Both the position numbers and the translations under genes were made by a program. This document shows positions 6,574-6,745 of a stretch of DNA of 6,745 nt, piece after piece. This stretch comes from Chitinophagales bacterium. GTDB taxonomy: Bacteria > Bacteroidota > Bacteroidia > Chitinophagales > UBA10324. The stretch's first letter is position 1; each line of letters starts with the position of its first letter. Below the pieces are notes generated by a model, which saw only the letters and a program-made list of their open reading frames with translations, did not search any database and was not told the DNA's origin. The stretch covers positions 1 through 6,745 of the forward strand of contig JACCZV010000267.1 in assembly GCA_013695775.1 (NCBI GenBank), written 5' to 3'.

Positions 6574-6745
6574 ATGTCAATTCAATTCGATCTGCCACAG
6601 GAGCAATCATCAATAATAAAGGTGATTGGCGTAGGTGGGGGCGGCGGAAACGCCGTAAACCATATGTTTCGACAGGGCATAGTAGGAGTGAACTTCGTGG
6701 TTGCAAATACTGATAAGCAGGCATTGGAGATGAGCCCGGTACCGA
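6574..6745 (+). CDS. ftsZ: Cell division protein FtsZ (tubulin-like GTPase), N-terminal 57 residues, cut by window end
   Basis: FtsZ is the tubulin-like GTPase that polymerises into the cytoplasmic Z-ring and organises division; FtsA anchors it. Only the first 57 codons are present and the frame is open to the window end. After a short variable N-terminus (1-13), IIKVIGVGGGGGNAVNHM (14-31) forms the first beta strand and the glycine-rich guanine-nucleotide loop. GIVGVNFVVANTDKQALEMS (35-54) follows, with the conserved NTD and QAL residues, then PVP. These match the family closely. The tubulin signature GGGTGTG, the catalytic T7 loop and the C-terminal FtsA-binding peptide lie beyond the window. 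ATG 6574 is placed so that the conserved strand begins at residue 14, and it has an A-rich leader without a Shine-Dalgarno sequence. Its position after ftsA is the usual one. Confidence 0.96.
   Translation, partial: MSIQFDLPQEQSSIIKVIGVGGGGGNAVNHMFRQGIVGVNFVVANTDKQALEMSPVP

Noticed and set aside
1..6745. A hidden novel system, mobile element, CRISPR or RNA gene in the window
   Set aside because: About 97% of the window is accounted for by seven well-known dcw genes on one strand. The remaining spacers are 99 bases or less and contain no array, tRNA-like fold, terminal repeats or foreign-looking composition.

Overview
This window is one co-directional, tightly packed piece of a bacterial dcw (division and cell wall) cluster, all on the + strand. 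The order is murD (3' part), ftsW, murG, murC, ftsQ, ftsA, ftsZ (5' part). Every gene is recognised from family motifs in its translation. The two ends are cut only by the window edges, and I see no frameshift, insertion element, RNA gene or CRISPR.

The likely source is a member of the Bacteroidota; I cannot place it below phylum. Several points agree on this. The murD-ftsW-murG-murC-ftsQ-ftsA-ftsZ order has no murB or ddl between murC and ftsQ. No start codon is preceded by a Shine-Dalgarno-like GGAGG; the leaders are A/T-rich instead. MurC has the variant ITSSDADHLDIYG, and FtsW has SNLST where proteobacterial proteins have PDLGT. FtsQ ends its conserved part in a YSLINLKYENEVYCKK-type block. 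Base composition looks even and mildly AT-rich throughout, with no sign of a transferred segment.

Layout: 1-551 is the MurD C-terminal region. A 64-base AT-rich spacer (552-615) follows, with a 10-bp direct repeat. ftsW occupies 616-1785. murG begins inside the end of ftsW (preferred start 1766) and runs to 2911. murC is 2920-4284, ftsQ 4288-5169 and ftsA 5173-6474, separated by only 8, 3 and 3 bases. A 99-base spacer (6475-6573) precedes ftsZ, which starts at 6574 and runs off the window. No stretch above 300 bases lacks a gene.

The products form one process. MurD and MurC are cytoplasmic ligases that build UDP-MurNAc-peptide. MurG converts the undecaprenyl-linked form (lipid I) to lipid II. 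FtsW polymerises lipid II into septal glycan. FtsZ, FtsA and FtsQ form and anchor the divisome that directs this synthesis to the division site. I found no previously undescribed system here; the findings are modest points about start sites, spacers and lineage-specific protein variants.
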